Assembly: GCA_943788115.1 (NCBI GenBank)
Contig: CALSPA010000005.1
Coordinates: 1 to 64,000 of the forward strand
Length of the DNA: 64,000 bases
Source of the DNA: an uncultured Flavobacteriales bacterium
GTDB taxonomy: Bacteria; Bacteroidota; Bacteroidia; Flavobacteriales_D; Parvicellaceae
Direction: 5' to 3'
Of the stretch, positions 10,083-18,805 are shown in pieces (the first letter of the stretch is position 1; the number at the start of each line of letters is the position of its first letter). The position numbers and the translations under genes were made by a program. The notes beneath the pieces are model-generated. The model saw nothing but the letters and a program-made list of their open reading frames with translations. It made no database searches and was not told where the DNA came from.

Positions 10083-10232
10083 TTTGTTCCAAATTTTAAA
10101 GCATAAAAATACTAATATTAAGTTCTTGTTTAAAAGTTGTTGTCAAATTAGTGTTTTCTGTTATTCAATGACAATTTAATGACAAAACTTTGAAGTCTAC
10201 TTTATTAATTTGCAGTATTATATTTAGCTTAA

Positions 10233-11471
10233 TTGAAGAGACTACATACATTAGCTTTTACGCACAACAATGTTGAATTAGACGAAATAGGGAAATTCCA
10301 TATTGAAGATGCGGTTCTAAAAGAAAGATTAGTTAACCTTAAACTTAATTTAGGTTTAAATGAACTGATGTATCTGTCAACTTGTAATAGAGTTGAACTT
10401 ATTTTCACTTCTGATCAGATTGTAAATAAAGAATTTTTATACAATTTCTTTAATGCTTTTGATACTTCATGGGATGATATACAGATTTGGAAAGCCATTG
10501 AGATGGCAGAAGTTTTTCAGGGTGAAGCAGCTGTACAACATATTTTTAGAGTAGCATCATCTCTAGACTCATTGGTTATTGGCGAAAGAGAAATAATAAC
10601 TCAAGTTCGTAAGGCATATGAAAAATGCAAAGAATTTGGAATTACAGGTGACGTTATTCGTTTATTGTCTCAACATACAATTCAAGTAGCTAAGAAAGTA
10701 TATACAGAAAGTGACATCTCTAAAAACCCTGTTTCTGTAGTTTCTCTTGCTTATCATAAACTAATTGAGAAAAACATTAAAAAAGATGCTAATTTTCTCA
10801 TAGTAGGTGCAGGTAAAACAATAACAACTATGTTAAAGTTTTTAAGTAAGCATGGTTATGAAAACTTTACAATCTTCAATCGTTCTGAGCATAATGCAAG
10901 AGAGCTACTTAAAAAAATAAATTTAAAAGCTTCAATAAAAAAATTAAATGATTTGTCTAATCATCAAGCTGAATTTGATGTGATCATTACTTGTACAGGA
11001 GCTTCATCAGTTATATTTAGCGAAGAAAAATATGCTGAAATTATTGGTAAGGATTTAAGTAAAAAAATTGTAATTGATTTAGCTTTGCCTGCTGATTTTG
11101 ATGAAAAGATTGCTGAAAAACACAACGTTGAGATTATTGCTATTAAAGATTTAAAAATGATGGCAAATGAAAATCTTGCAAAGAGAGCTAAAGAAATATC
11201 AAAATGTCAAAAAATTCTAAATAATAAGCTTAAAGAATTTATAGAAGTTGAAAAGGAGCGTAAATTGGAACGCGCCATGAGTGAAGTACCCACAACTATT
11301 AAAAACATTACTTCCAAAGCTTATACAGAAGTTTTTGCTAAAGACTTAGAAGGGTTAGATAATGAATCCAGAGATGTGTTGGATAAATTTGTAACATATT
11401 TAGAGAAAAAGTACATAAGTGTGCCCATGAAAATGGCTAAAGAGATTTTGCTGAAGCAAAATGTAAAGTAG
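10233..11471 (+). CDS. hemA: Glutamyl-tRNA reductase
   Basis: 412 residues. Catalyses NADPH-dependent reduction of glutamyl-tRNA to glutamate-1-semialdehyde, the first step of C5-pathway haem synthesis. The catalytic Cys51 sits in LSTCNRVELIF; the S-x-V-x-GE signature is SSLDSLVIGEREI; the Rossmann part has LIVGAGKTITTM; and a C-terminal dimerisation helix bundle is present. The start codon is TTG: the codon immediately before it (10230-10232) is an in-frame TAA, so no upstream start is possible, and KRLHTLAFTHNN matches the family N-terminus. The next gene, the hemC-hemD fusion, begins 4 nt after the stop. Confidence 0.95.
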   Translation: MKRLHTLAFTHNNVELDEIGKFHIEDAVLKERLVNLKLNLGLNELMYLSTCNRVELIFTSDQIVNKEFLYNFFNAFDTSWDDIQIWKAIEMAEVFQGEAAVQHIFRVASSLDSLVIGEREIITQVRKAYEKCKEFGITGDVIRLLSQHTIQVAKKVYTESDISKNPVSVVSLAYHKLIEKNIKKDANFLIVGAGKTITTMLKFLSKHGYENFTIFNRSEHNARELLKKINLKASIKKLNDLSNHQAEFDVIITCTGASSVIFSEEKYAEIIGKDLSKKIVIDLALPADFDEKIAEKHNVEIIAIKDLKMMANENLAKRAKEISKCQKILNNKLKEFIEVEKERKLERAMSEVPTTIKNITSKAYTEVFAKDLEGLDNESRDVLDKFVTYLEKKYISVPMKMAKEILLKQNVK

Positions 11472-11475
11472 TTCA

Positions 11476-13026
11476 ATGATAAATCCAATAACCATCGGTT
11501 CAAGAGGCAGTGACCTTGCTCTTTGGCAGGCTAATCATGTTCAAAGTCAGCTTAAAGAATTAGGCGTTCAATCGATAATTAAAATTATTAAGACTAGAGG
11601 AGATAAAATTCAACACCTTAGTTTTGATAAATTAGAAGGCAAGGGATTTTTTACTAAAGAAATTGAAGATGCATTACTAAATAAAGAAATTGATCTTGCT
11701 GTACATTCCCATAAAGATTTAGAAACAAATCCGCCTGAAGGTTTAATTATTGCAGCTGTTTCAGAAAGAGAAGATCCTTCAGAATTGTTGTTGATTAGAA
11801 AAGAATCTTTTGATAGTTCAAAATTTTGGGGATTAAAAGAGAATGCTGTTGTTGGAACTTCTTCATCAAGAAGAAAGAGTCAGATCTTACTATTTCGAGA
11901 AGACCTCCAAATCAAAGATCTTAGAGGTAATGTTCCAACAAGAATACAAAAATTAAGAAATGGTAATTATGATGCTATTCTTTTAGCTAAAGCAGGAGTT
12001 AGTAGATTGAATTTAGATGTTTCTGATTTACAAGTTGAATGTTTGCCAAAAAAATGGTTTATACCAGCACCAGCTCAAGGTGTTTTAGGGTTGCAAATTA
12101 GAGAAGGTGATTACTCAATGAAAAAGATTTTAAATAAAATAAATTCTTCATCTACTCAAGAGACGATTAAAGTAGAAAGAAAAATATTAAATCTTTTTAA
12201 TGGTGGCTGTCAACTTCCTTTAGGAGTTTATTGTGAAAAAGATAGCAATACAACTAAAATATGGGTGTCTATTTTAAAACCTAACCAAAATCATCCCTTT
12301 AGAATTTACAAAGAAAATTCGTCTGCTGAACAAGTTGTTCAACTTTTAAAATCTGAATTAGAAGGGGGTGAAAAAGTGTTTATTTCAAGAGATTTAAATA
12401 AGGGTAGCTTATTTGAAAAAAATCTAAGTAATCAAAATATTTCGGTCTTTGGAAAATCTTTAATTAATATATCTTTTAATGAGTTTTCAGAACTTCCTAA
12501 TACAGATTGGATTTTCTTTAACTCATCGAATTCTGTTGAGTCTTTAAAAAAGCATGTTGAGTATTTGAAAACAAAAAAAATTGCTGTTTTTGGAAAAGCT
12601 ACCAATATGAGCATTAAAAAAATGGGTTTAGGTTCAGCGTTTATTGGAGAAGGAACTCCTTCAGAAATAGCAGATAGTTTCGCTAAAGTTGCATTAAACG
12701 AAAAAGTATTATTTCCAGTTTCTAATAGGTCATTAAAGACTGTTCAGTCTAAAATTCCATTAGAAAATCAGTTTGAAGTAATCTCTTATACGACTTCAAA
12801 TGTTGAACAAGAAATTAAAGGCTATGATCTGTTGGTCTTTACAAGTCCTAGTAATGTCAATGCTTTTGTTTGTTTTAATAATGTCAATCCTGATCAGAAA
12901 GTTGTTGCAATTGGGCCATCTACAAAAGCAGCATTACTAAAAGCTGGATTTAAAGAAATTTATAATTCATGGGAGTCATCAGAATTAGCTCTTTCAGACA
13001 CAGTAATGTCAGTTTTTTATACTTAA
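11476..13026 (+). CDS. hemCD: Fused porphobilinogen deaminase / uroporphyrinogen-III synthase
   Basis: 516 residues carrying two enzymes normally encoded separately. Residues 1-~295 are porphobilinogen deaminase: opening GSRGSDLALWQA, catalytic Asp81 in HSHKDLE, arginine-rich SSSRRKSQ, and the dipyrromethane cofactor cysteine C245 in NGGCQLPLG. Residues ~299-516 match uroporphyrinogen-III synthase by overall pattern (KVFISRD start, DWIFFNSSNSVE, VAIGPSTKAALLKAG near the end). The deaminase part is complete, so this is a true fusion and not a misread stop. Together with hemA, 4 nt upstream, it takes glutamyl-tRNA towards uroporphyrinogen III; hemL and hemB are not in the window. The HemD half is weakly conserved in all bacteria and rests on position plus a few motifs. 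Confidence 0.92.
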   Translation: MINPITIGSRGSDLALWQANHVQSQLKELGVQSIIKIIKTRGDKIQHLSFDKLEGKGFFTKEIEDALLNKEIDLAVHSHKDLETNPPEGLIIAAVSEREDPSELLLIRKESFDSSKFWGLKENAVVGTSSSRRKSQILLFREDLQIKDLRGNVPTRIQKLRNGNYDAILLAKAGVSRLNLDVSDLQVECLPKKWFIPAPAQGVLGLQIREGDYSMKKILNKINSSSTQETIKVERKILNLFNGGCQLPLGVYCEKDSNTTKIWVSILKPNQNHPFRIYKENSSAEQVVQLLKSELEGGEKVFISRDLNKGSLFEKNLSNQNISVFGKSLINISFNEFSELPNTDWIFFNSSNSVESLKKHVEYLKTKKIAVFGKATNMSIKKMGLGSAFIGEGTPSEIADSFAKVALNEKVLFPVSNRSLKTVQSKIPLENQFEVISYTTSNVEQEIKGYDLLVFTSPSNVNAFVCFNNVNPDQKVVAIGPSTKAALLKAGFKEIYNSWESSELALSDTVMSVFYT

Positions 13027-13035
13027 TTTATTTAC

Positions 13036-13614
13036 ATGAATTATTTGGCGCATCTTATTCTCTCTGGAATTAATAAGGATGTTATGTTTGGAAATTTCAT
13101 AGGCGATGGTGTTAAAGGAAATAAATACATGCTTTTTCCAGAGGATATAAAAAAAGGAATTCTATTGCATAGACATATAGATAATTTTACAGACAATCAT
13201 TATTTGTGTTTAAAGAGCAAAAAAAGGTTTTATGAATGTGCTCCAAAATTAGCTGGTGTTGTTTGCGATATATTATACGATTTTCTTTTGTGGGAAAACT
13301 GGAGTAAATACTATATGAAAAATACTAAAGAATTTATTAATGAGACATACCTAGAATTAGATAATAGAATTGATTTTATGCCGCCTAAAATAATAATGGT
13401 TTTTTCTCATATGAGAGCTCATGATTGGTTAAATAGTTATACTAATTTCAGTGGAATAGAAAGTGCTGTTTTCGGGATAAGTAAAAGAGTAGGGTTAAGA
13501 GTTGATATGGATTTATTCCGTAAAGTCTATTATGAAAATGAGTCTTCATTTAATACTGAGTTTAATACTTTTTATAAAGAGCTTAAATTAAGTAGCGAAA
13601 AATTCTTGTTATAA
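13036..13614 (+). CDS. Acyl carrier protein phosphodiesterase-like protein (AcpH family)
   Basis: 192 residues, typical of the AcpH/DUF479 family. The N-terminal signature MNYLAHLILSG with GNFIGDGVKG and the later LLHRHIDNFTD (metal-binding His/Asp) are clear. E. coli AcpH removes the 4'-phosphopantetheine group from holo-ACP; whether the Bacteroidetes members have the same activity is inferred. It starts 9 nt after the hemCD stop on the same strand and is probably co-transcribed with it. Confidence 0.85.
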   Translation: MNYLAHLILSGINKDVMFGNFIGDGVKGNKYMLFPEDIKKGILLHRHIDNFTDNHYLCLKSKKRFYECAPKLAGVVCDILYDFLLWENWSKYYMKNTKEFINETYLELDNRIDFMPPKIIMVFSHMRAHDWLNSYTNFSGIESAVFGISKRVGLRVDMDLFRKVYYENESSFNTEFNTFYKELKLSSEKFLL

Positions 13615-13643
13615 GTTGACATTCCTTTTTTTATATTTGTTAT

Positions 13644-14291
13644 ATGTATAAGGTTTGTATTCTAACATTATGTTTTTTGACTTTTTATTCCTGTAAAAAG
13701 AATTCTGATAATATGATAGATTTAACAGGTTCAATTTATGATGAAATCAATTCTTTTCCAATCGAAGGAGTTAGTGTGTTGCTGGAAATAAAACCATTTG
13801 GAGGTAATTCATTTTCGAATTCTTTTGATGAGATTGCAATAACTGAGACAAATTTAAACGGAGAGTATTTTTTTTCTTTTCAAAACAGTAATGCTGTAGA
13901 ATATAGGCTAACATTTACCAAACAAGGATGCTTTTCTGAACAAATAGTAATTAATCCAGATCAACTGTCTATATCGGAGAATAATGTTATTAATGCTACA
14001 TTATACTCTTCGAGCTACTTAGTTTTAAATATCACCAATAATACTCCTTTTAATAACGAAGATGAAATTACCTTAAGCACTACTTTGATTGGAGCTAATG
14101 TGGGTTCATGTTTCAATAACATTGTCACCATGGTAGGCTCAATTGCAGACACTACAATTGAATGCGAAGTTTATGGGAATCAAATGATTGAATTCGATTA
14201 CTTCGTAACAAAAAATAATTTTACAAATTCATTTTCTGACAATGTTTTTTGCAGTTCAGGAGATACTTTATATAAGTATATAAATTATTAA
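13644..14291 (+). CDS. Predicted lipoprotein with carboxypeptidase-regulatory-like beta domain
   Basis: 215 residues, not recognised as a named family. The N-terminus is a lipoprotein signal (MYKVCILTLCFLTFYSC, acylated Cys at 17). After it, DLTGSIYDEINSFPIEGVSV followed by TNLNGEYFFSF resembles the transthyretin-like/carboxypeptidase-regulatory fold common in Bacteroidetes outer-membrane proteins. The C-terminal 100 residues have no recognised domain; a few Cys there could pair. It probably sits on the periplasmic or outer face of the envelope. Function unknown. Confidence 0.75.
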   Translation: MYKVCILTLCFLTFYSCKKNSDNMIDLTGSIYDEINSFPIEGVSVLLEIKPFGGNSFSNSFDEIAITETNLNGEYFFSFQNSNAVEYRLTFTKQGCFSEQIVINPDQLSISENNVINATLYSSSYLVLNITNNTPFNNEDEITLSTTLIGANVGSCFNNIVTMVGSIADTTIECEVYGNQMIEFDYFVTKNNFTNSFSDNVFCSSGDTLYKYINY

Positions 14292-14301
14292 ATAAAAAAT
14301 T

Positions 14302-14838
14302 ATGGATATAGCAATGCCTTTCAATTTTAATCAATGGATAAAAGACAATAAAGACAAGTTGAAGCCACCTGTTTCGAATAAAAACATGTATCCTCTTTCT
14401 GAGGATTACATTGTTATGGTAGTTGCTGGGCCTAATGCTAGAAAAGATTATCATTATAATGAAACAGAGGAGCTTTTTTATCAAGTTGAAGGAGATATTT
14501 GTGTAAAAATTCAGGTTGATGGTAAATCTGTTGAAGTACCTATAAAAGAAGGTGAAATGTTTTTGCTCCCCGCCAAAATCCCTCACTCACCTATAAGGCC
14601 AGCTGACTCTATTGGGCTTGTTATTGAAAGAAAAAGAAAACCTCATCATAACGATGGATTAATGTGGTTTTCTGATAAAGAAAATGCGCTTTTGTATGAA
14701 GAGTATTTTCATTTAACTAATATCGAAAAAGACTTTTTACCAGTTTTCAAAAAGTTTTATAATGATGAAAAATTAAGAACCTGTCCGATTTCTGGTGAGA
14801 TTATGGATGCTGATCCTAGATTTACCGATAAAGACTAA
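14302..14838 (+). CDS. 3-hydroxyanthranilate 3,4-dioxygenase
   Basis: 178 residues, a single-cupin Fe(II) enzyme that opens the ring of 3-hydroxyanthranilate in the kynurenine route to quinolinate/NAD or in tryptophan breakdown. Iron ligands H51, E57 and H95 and substrate arginines R47 and R99 fall at the positions known from the Cupriavidus enzyme (RKDYHYNETEELFYQVEG; LLPAKIPHSPIRP). The C-terminus has one Cys (RTCPISGE) and not the paired CxxC motifs of the rubredoxin-like site of some bacterial homologues. A second ATG four codons in (14314) is an equally good start. No other kynurenine gene lies nearby. Its stop overlaps by 4 nt (CTAA) with the stop of the convergent gene. Confidence 0.93.
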   Translation: MDIAMPFNFNQWIKDNKDKLKPPVSNKNMYPLSEDYIVMVVAGPNARKDYHYNETEELFYQVEGDICVKIQVDGKSVEVPIKEGEMFLLPAKIPHSPIRPADSIGLVIERKRKPHHNDGLMWFSDKENALLYEEYFHLTNIEKDFLPVFKKFYNDEKLRTCPISGEIMDADPRFTDKD

Positions 14839-17800
14839 CGAATTAAACTTACATGTCCTGTTAGATTTCCATATTTTTTTTGGGAGTCTTCATATTTTAT
14901 CCTCCAAACGTAAACATCAATTTGATTAGGTAATCCTTTGTAATTTCCATCCCAATAATTTGTCATATTGTTAGTGTGATAAATTAATTCACCCCATCTA
15001 TTAAAGATCCATAATTCGAAAGATTTGATTTCTTCTCCTTTTATTGCGAAATAATCATTAATGCCATCTCCATCCGGAGTAAATGCATTAGGAACATAAA
15101 GAGATCCATCTAGAATTATTTTTACAGAGTCACTATTTTCACAACCGTTATCATCAGTTACATAAATAAAATAATCTGATGTTATAACTGGAGATACAAT
15201 AGGATTTAGACAGTTGGTACAAGACATGCTGTCTAGTGATTCCCAGTAAAAAGAGACGTTCGCTTCCCCCTGTAATTCAACTACATCTCCATATTCTATT
15301 AATTGGTCATAACCTGCGTTAACATATGGGAGTGCGTATAAATCAACAAAAACATCTTGAGTAATAGAGCATCCTAAATTATTTTGAACATTGACCGTGT
15401 ATAATGTTGAGGTATTTGGAAAAGCAAACGTACTGCTACTATCTGGACTGGATAATGTTTCAATTGGATTCCATGAATAAGAACTGCCATTTGTAGCCCA
15501 CAATGTTGCGGTATCTCCTGGGCAAATAATAGTGTCTTCAACTACTTGAGAAGATATTCCAACAACAGTAACTGAAAAATCCATTGTAACAATAGAACAT
15601 GTGTTTTCAAACTCAATGTTGTATGTAGTTGTACTTGTTGGATAAACACTAGTAGTTGTGCTATTGGGATCTCCTAATCCAGAGACAGGACTCCATGTAG
15701 CATTAGTTACACCTAGAATGTTTATTTGTATGGTGTCTCCAGCACAAATAGTTGTATCACTAGGTAATATTGGGTTAGGGGCAGAATTCTCAACATAAAT
15801 CTGTACACTGTCTGTAATTATGCAGCCGTTATTAGTAGTAATGTCTACAAAATATAAAGTAGTGTCTGTTGGAGTTATATTTGGTGTTTGACTACCAGGG
15901 TTGATCATTGCGGTTGTTGGATACCATAAATAATTTATACCCCCATAAGCATTCAAAGTAACAATGTCGCCAAGACAAATTAAAGTATCGTTCATTATTG
16001 AGGTGGGTTCAATTGCATAAACTAATGTAATTAGCGCAGTGTCTGCACCACAGCTATCTGTAGCTACAACCTGATAGGTAATTGATGAATCTGGGAATGC
16101 AAGCGGGTTTGCAATGTTTGGATTAGAGAGTCCGTAGCTTGGTGTCCATGCGTATGTAGCGCCCCCAGAAGCGTTAAGTTGGATTGTGTCGCCAAAACAA
16201 AGTGTGTCAACAGTTTGAATAATTGCATTATTTACATTGAAAACATTTAAAACAATAACAGCTGTATCTTCCTGAAGGCAACCTAGAGAATCTGAAACAA
16301 TTAAAGTTACTTCATAAAAGCCAGTATCTTGATAAGTATGAGCCGGTTCAAACTGATTTGAGGTGTTTCCATCCCCAAAATCCCACAAATATTGATCCCC
16401 ACCTTGAGATAAATTATTGAATTGATAAGAGTTGGGCAAGCAAACATATGGTTGAGGTATACTAATGACAGGAGTAATGTTTTCTAAAGAGAATTTGAAA
16501 GCACCTAAATTACAATTAAGGCTATTATTAGTGTTTGACCATGAATTTATTGAAGTAGGAAAGTCTGAATTTCCTCCACAACCAGCACAGACAGCCTGAT
16601 AGACTTTGCCGTTCTTATCAAACCTACTTGTTCCTCCATCTACATGTTCAGAAGAGGTGCCACCCCCAAAATAGGTTGCGTAAAGTAAAGAAGATGCATC
16701 TGCTGTGAAGACCCCTAAATAAAAATCACTTCCATCACTAGTTAGTTGGTAAGCGTTACTTGTTGTAGGCATGTTAAATGTGTTTCCTTGGAAATTTACG
16801 CTTCCTCCCCATCCAGACACATAAATTAGATCACAATCAGAAACTAAAAAAGCGGAAGGGGATAAGTTAATGCCACTTCCACTACCAAACACTGTAGAAA
16901 ATTCTGTAGTTGTTAAATCTGGATCTAATTTATGAATAAATTGACCACTACCAGGGTTGCTAAATATTGTAGGTGGTGTAATTTGATAATTTCCTTCTGT
17001 TTGACCATAAACGTAAATGTTATCATTTATATCGGTTTGTATGAAATAGCACTGATCATAAAATGGTGTGCCAATATATGTAGCTGCAGAAATTGTATTT
17101 CCTGAGCTATTGTATTTTACAATAAATCCTTCTTGTGCTCCTGAACTAGATGGGTTAATTGAATTAGCACTTGTGATTAAATCATTACTTATTGTTCCTC
17201 CAGTTACTATGGGCTCATTTAAAGAGTTCAATTGAATAGAATATCCGGCATCATCTGCTGATCCACCATAATATGTGCTCCACAATAGAGAAGAAAGATC
17301 TGTGTTTAGCTTAAAAGCAACAGCATCTTGCATTCCGTTATTGCTATTTTGAACCCCACCAATAGTTGGGAAATCATTGGATAATGTAGTCGTTGTAACC
17401 CAGCAATTATCGTTGTTGTCCACAATTATTTCACCTCTAAATTCATCGGCATAATTCTTTTTTAAATTTGGCGATAGATTTACGGCATCATTCCCAGATC
17501 CACCAATATATGTTGACCCAATTAAGCCATTACCAGTTGAATTGAATTTAACAACAAATGCATCAGTTCCGTTTACATAATCCATTACACTGTTTTGGAA
17601 TGTAATACCAAGATTAAAACTATTGTCATAACTGTTTGCAAGCACAGGTAAGTTTGGAGATGATGTTGATCCAAAAACATATAATTCACTATTTTGATTG
17701 CAAATTATACTATGAGGGTTCTCATTTCCTGAACCGCCTAAATAGGTGCTGTAAATAAGCTGTGTTCCATCGTCAGAAAATTTTGATATTGATACATCTG

Positions 17801-18692
17801 TGCCTGGGTAACCTATTCCTGTGCCTCCATTATATGAGTTTTGAAAAGCCCCCAAAGTTACTGGGTATCCGATGTCAAAAACAATGCCTCCAACATACAT
17901 GTTTCCAAAATCGTCATATGTTGCCGTGAATCCCCAGTTGTCTGCAGATGAACCGGTGTAAGTAGAGAAAATTAAGATAGGAGGATCAATGATTAAAGTT
18001 TTTGAGGGGTCATATCCATCAGGAAAGCTATACGATAATGTGTCATGATTAAGAGTGTAATTGCATTTAACTTTTATTTCTCTTCCATTGGATAGTTGAT
18101 AAGCATATGGGCTTTGTTCAACAACATTTCCTAAACAGGTTTTTATTAATAAATGACCATTAGATAGAGAAACATTATCCATGCCTTCATAAAACAACTT
18201 AATCTTTGAAGGGTTCGAACCAGGCTTAACAATGAAATCATATTTTAGATGTTCATTTTTTCTATAAAAAGCAATGTCAATAGAGTCATAAATATTGGAA
18301 TATTCAATTCTATTATAGGATCTAACATTGGTTGCCCATTTTGAAGAATCATTACCAATAAAATAATTGTAAAAGTTTGAGTTTAATGATTTCCCAATAC
18401 TAATGCAGTCTAAATTAGATTCAATAAAATGGGTTTTATATGCATGGCTTTTAAACTCTGGGTTAAGGGTAGTGTCTCCATGTCTAATTTTTGAGATTTT
18501 TCCTTTTTCAAAAAAACTGTATGTTATACAATTACCTTCGAAATAGACATTGCCTGCATTTAAAGTCAATTTAAAGTCAATTTTTTCAGCTAATTGCCCT
18601 TTATTTTCTATGAATTGAACAGCTGAAGATTCTTGACAGAAAAATAATCTTGTAACAATTGTGAATAATAATAAAAGGAAAATTCTCTTCAT
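14835..18692 (-). CDS. Secreted SBBP/PKD repeat protein with gliding-type (CHU_C) C-terminal domain
   Basis: 1285 residues. A signal peptide (about 1-20, FLLLLFTIVTRLFFCQ) is followed by an N-terminal beta domain with FIENKGQ typical of Bacteroidetes surface proteins. Residues ~240-760 hold repeats of the SBBP type (STYLGGSGNE, STYIGGSGND, STYYGGSADDAG, ATYFGGG). One PKD domain follows (LWDFGDGNTSN, ~790-850), then four Ig-like repeats with D.(T/I).C.GD.. motifs. The C-terminal ~85 residues are the gliding motility-associated/CHU_C domain (VPNAFTPDGDGIND, FNRWGELIY), taken as a type B T9SS sorting signal. It should be exported to the cell surface or medium by T9SS; ligand unknown. Confidence 0.9.
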   Translation of the reverse strand: MKRIFLLLLFTIVTRLFFCQESSAVQFIENKGQLAEKIDFKLTLNAGNVYFEGNCITYSFFEKGKISKIRHGDTTLNPEFKSHAYKTHFIESNLDCISIGKSLNSNFYNYFIGNDSSKWATNVRSYNRIEYSNIYDSIDIAFYRKNEHLKYDFIVKPGSNPSKIKLFYEGMDNVSLSNGHLLIKTCLGNVVEQSPYAYQLSNGREIKVKCNYTLNHDTLSYSFPDGYDPSKTLIIDPPILIFSTYTGSSADNWGFTATYDDFGNMYVGGIVFDIGYPVTLGAFQNSYNGGTGIGYPGTDVSISKFSDDGTQLIYSTYLGGSGNENPHSIICNQNSELYVFGSTSSPNLPVLANSYDNSFNLGITFQNSVMDYVNGTDAFVVKFNSTGNGLIGSTYIGGSGNDAVNLSPNLKKNYADEFRGEIIVDNNDNCWVTTTTLSNDFPTIGGVQNSNNGMQDAVAFKLNTDLSSLLWSTYYGGSADDAGYSIQLNSLNEPIVTGGTISNDLITSANSINPSSSGAQEGFIVKYNSSGNTISAATYIGTPFYDQCYFIQTDINDNIYVYGQTEGNYQITPPTIFSNPGSGQFIHKLDPDLTTTEFSTVFGSGSGINLSPSAFLVSDCDLIYVSGWGGSVNFQGNTFNMPTTSNAYQLTSDGSDFYLGVFTADASSLLYATYFGGGTSSEHVDGGTSRFDKNGKVYQAVCAGCGGNSDFPTSINSWSNTNNSLNCNLGAFKFSLENITPVISIPQPYVCLPNSYQFNNLSQGGDQYLWDFGDGNTSNQFEPAHTYQDTGFYEVTLIVSDSLGCLQEDTAVIVLNVFNVNNAIIQTVDTLCFGDTIQLNASGGATYAWTPSYGLSNPNIANPLAFPDSSITYQVVATDSCGADTALITLVYAIEPTSIMNDTLICLGDIVTLNAYGGINYLWYPTTAMINPGSQTPNITPTDTTLYFVDITTNNGCIITDSVQIYVENSAPNPILPSDTTICAGDTIQINILGVTNATWSPVSGLGDPNSTTTSVYPTSTTTYNIEFENTCSIVTMDFSVTVVGISSQVVEDTIICPGDTATLWATNGSSYSWNPIETLSSPDSSSTFAFPNTSTLYTVNVQNNLGCSITQDVFVDLYALPYVNAGYDQLIEYGDVVELQGEANVSFYWESLDSMSCTNCLNPIVSPVITSDYFIYVTDDNGCENSDSVKIILDGSLYVPNAFTPDGDGINDYFAIKGEEIKSFELWIFNRWGELIYHTNNMTNYWDGNYKGLPNQIDVYVWRIKYEDSQKKYGNLTGHVSLIR

Positions 18693-18793
18693 TGTTGATA
18701 TAAAATAAAAATAAAAAACAGGTAAATGTGAATTTTATCTTTAACTAAAAGATAAACGAATAAATCTTATAATGGTTGTATCAACGAATTAAT

Positions 18794-18801
18794 TATTTTT
18801 G
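18794..18801 (+). promoter_or_regulatory. Candidate -7 box (TATTTTTG) before the PurF-type gene
   Basis: Matches the Bacteroidetes -7 element TAnnTTTG and lies only 4 nt before the ATG at 18806. A TTG at 18776-18778 is a possible but closely spaced -33 element. If real, the transcript would be nearly leaderless. Motif match only. Confidence 0.25.
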
Positions 18802-18805
18802 CTGA

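Noticed and set aside
10189..10212. Possible promoter TTTG ... TTAATTTG before hemA
   Set aside because: The -7-like octamer has T at the second position and the spacer is only 12 nt, too short for the Bacteroidetes consensus.
14221..14586. Minus-strand ORF of 121 residues
   Set aside because: Lies across the lipoprotein and the dioxygenase genes on the other strand; both of these have strong evidence.
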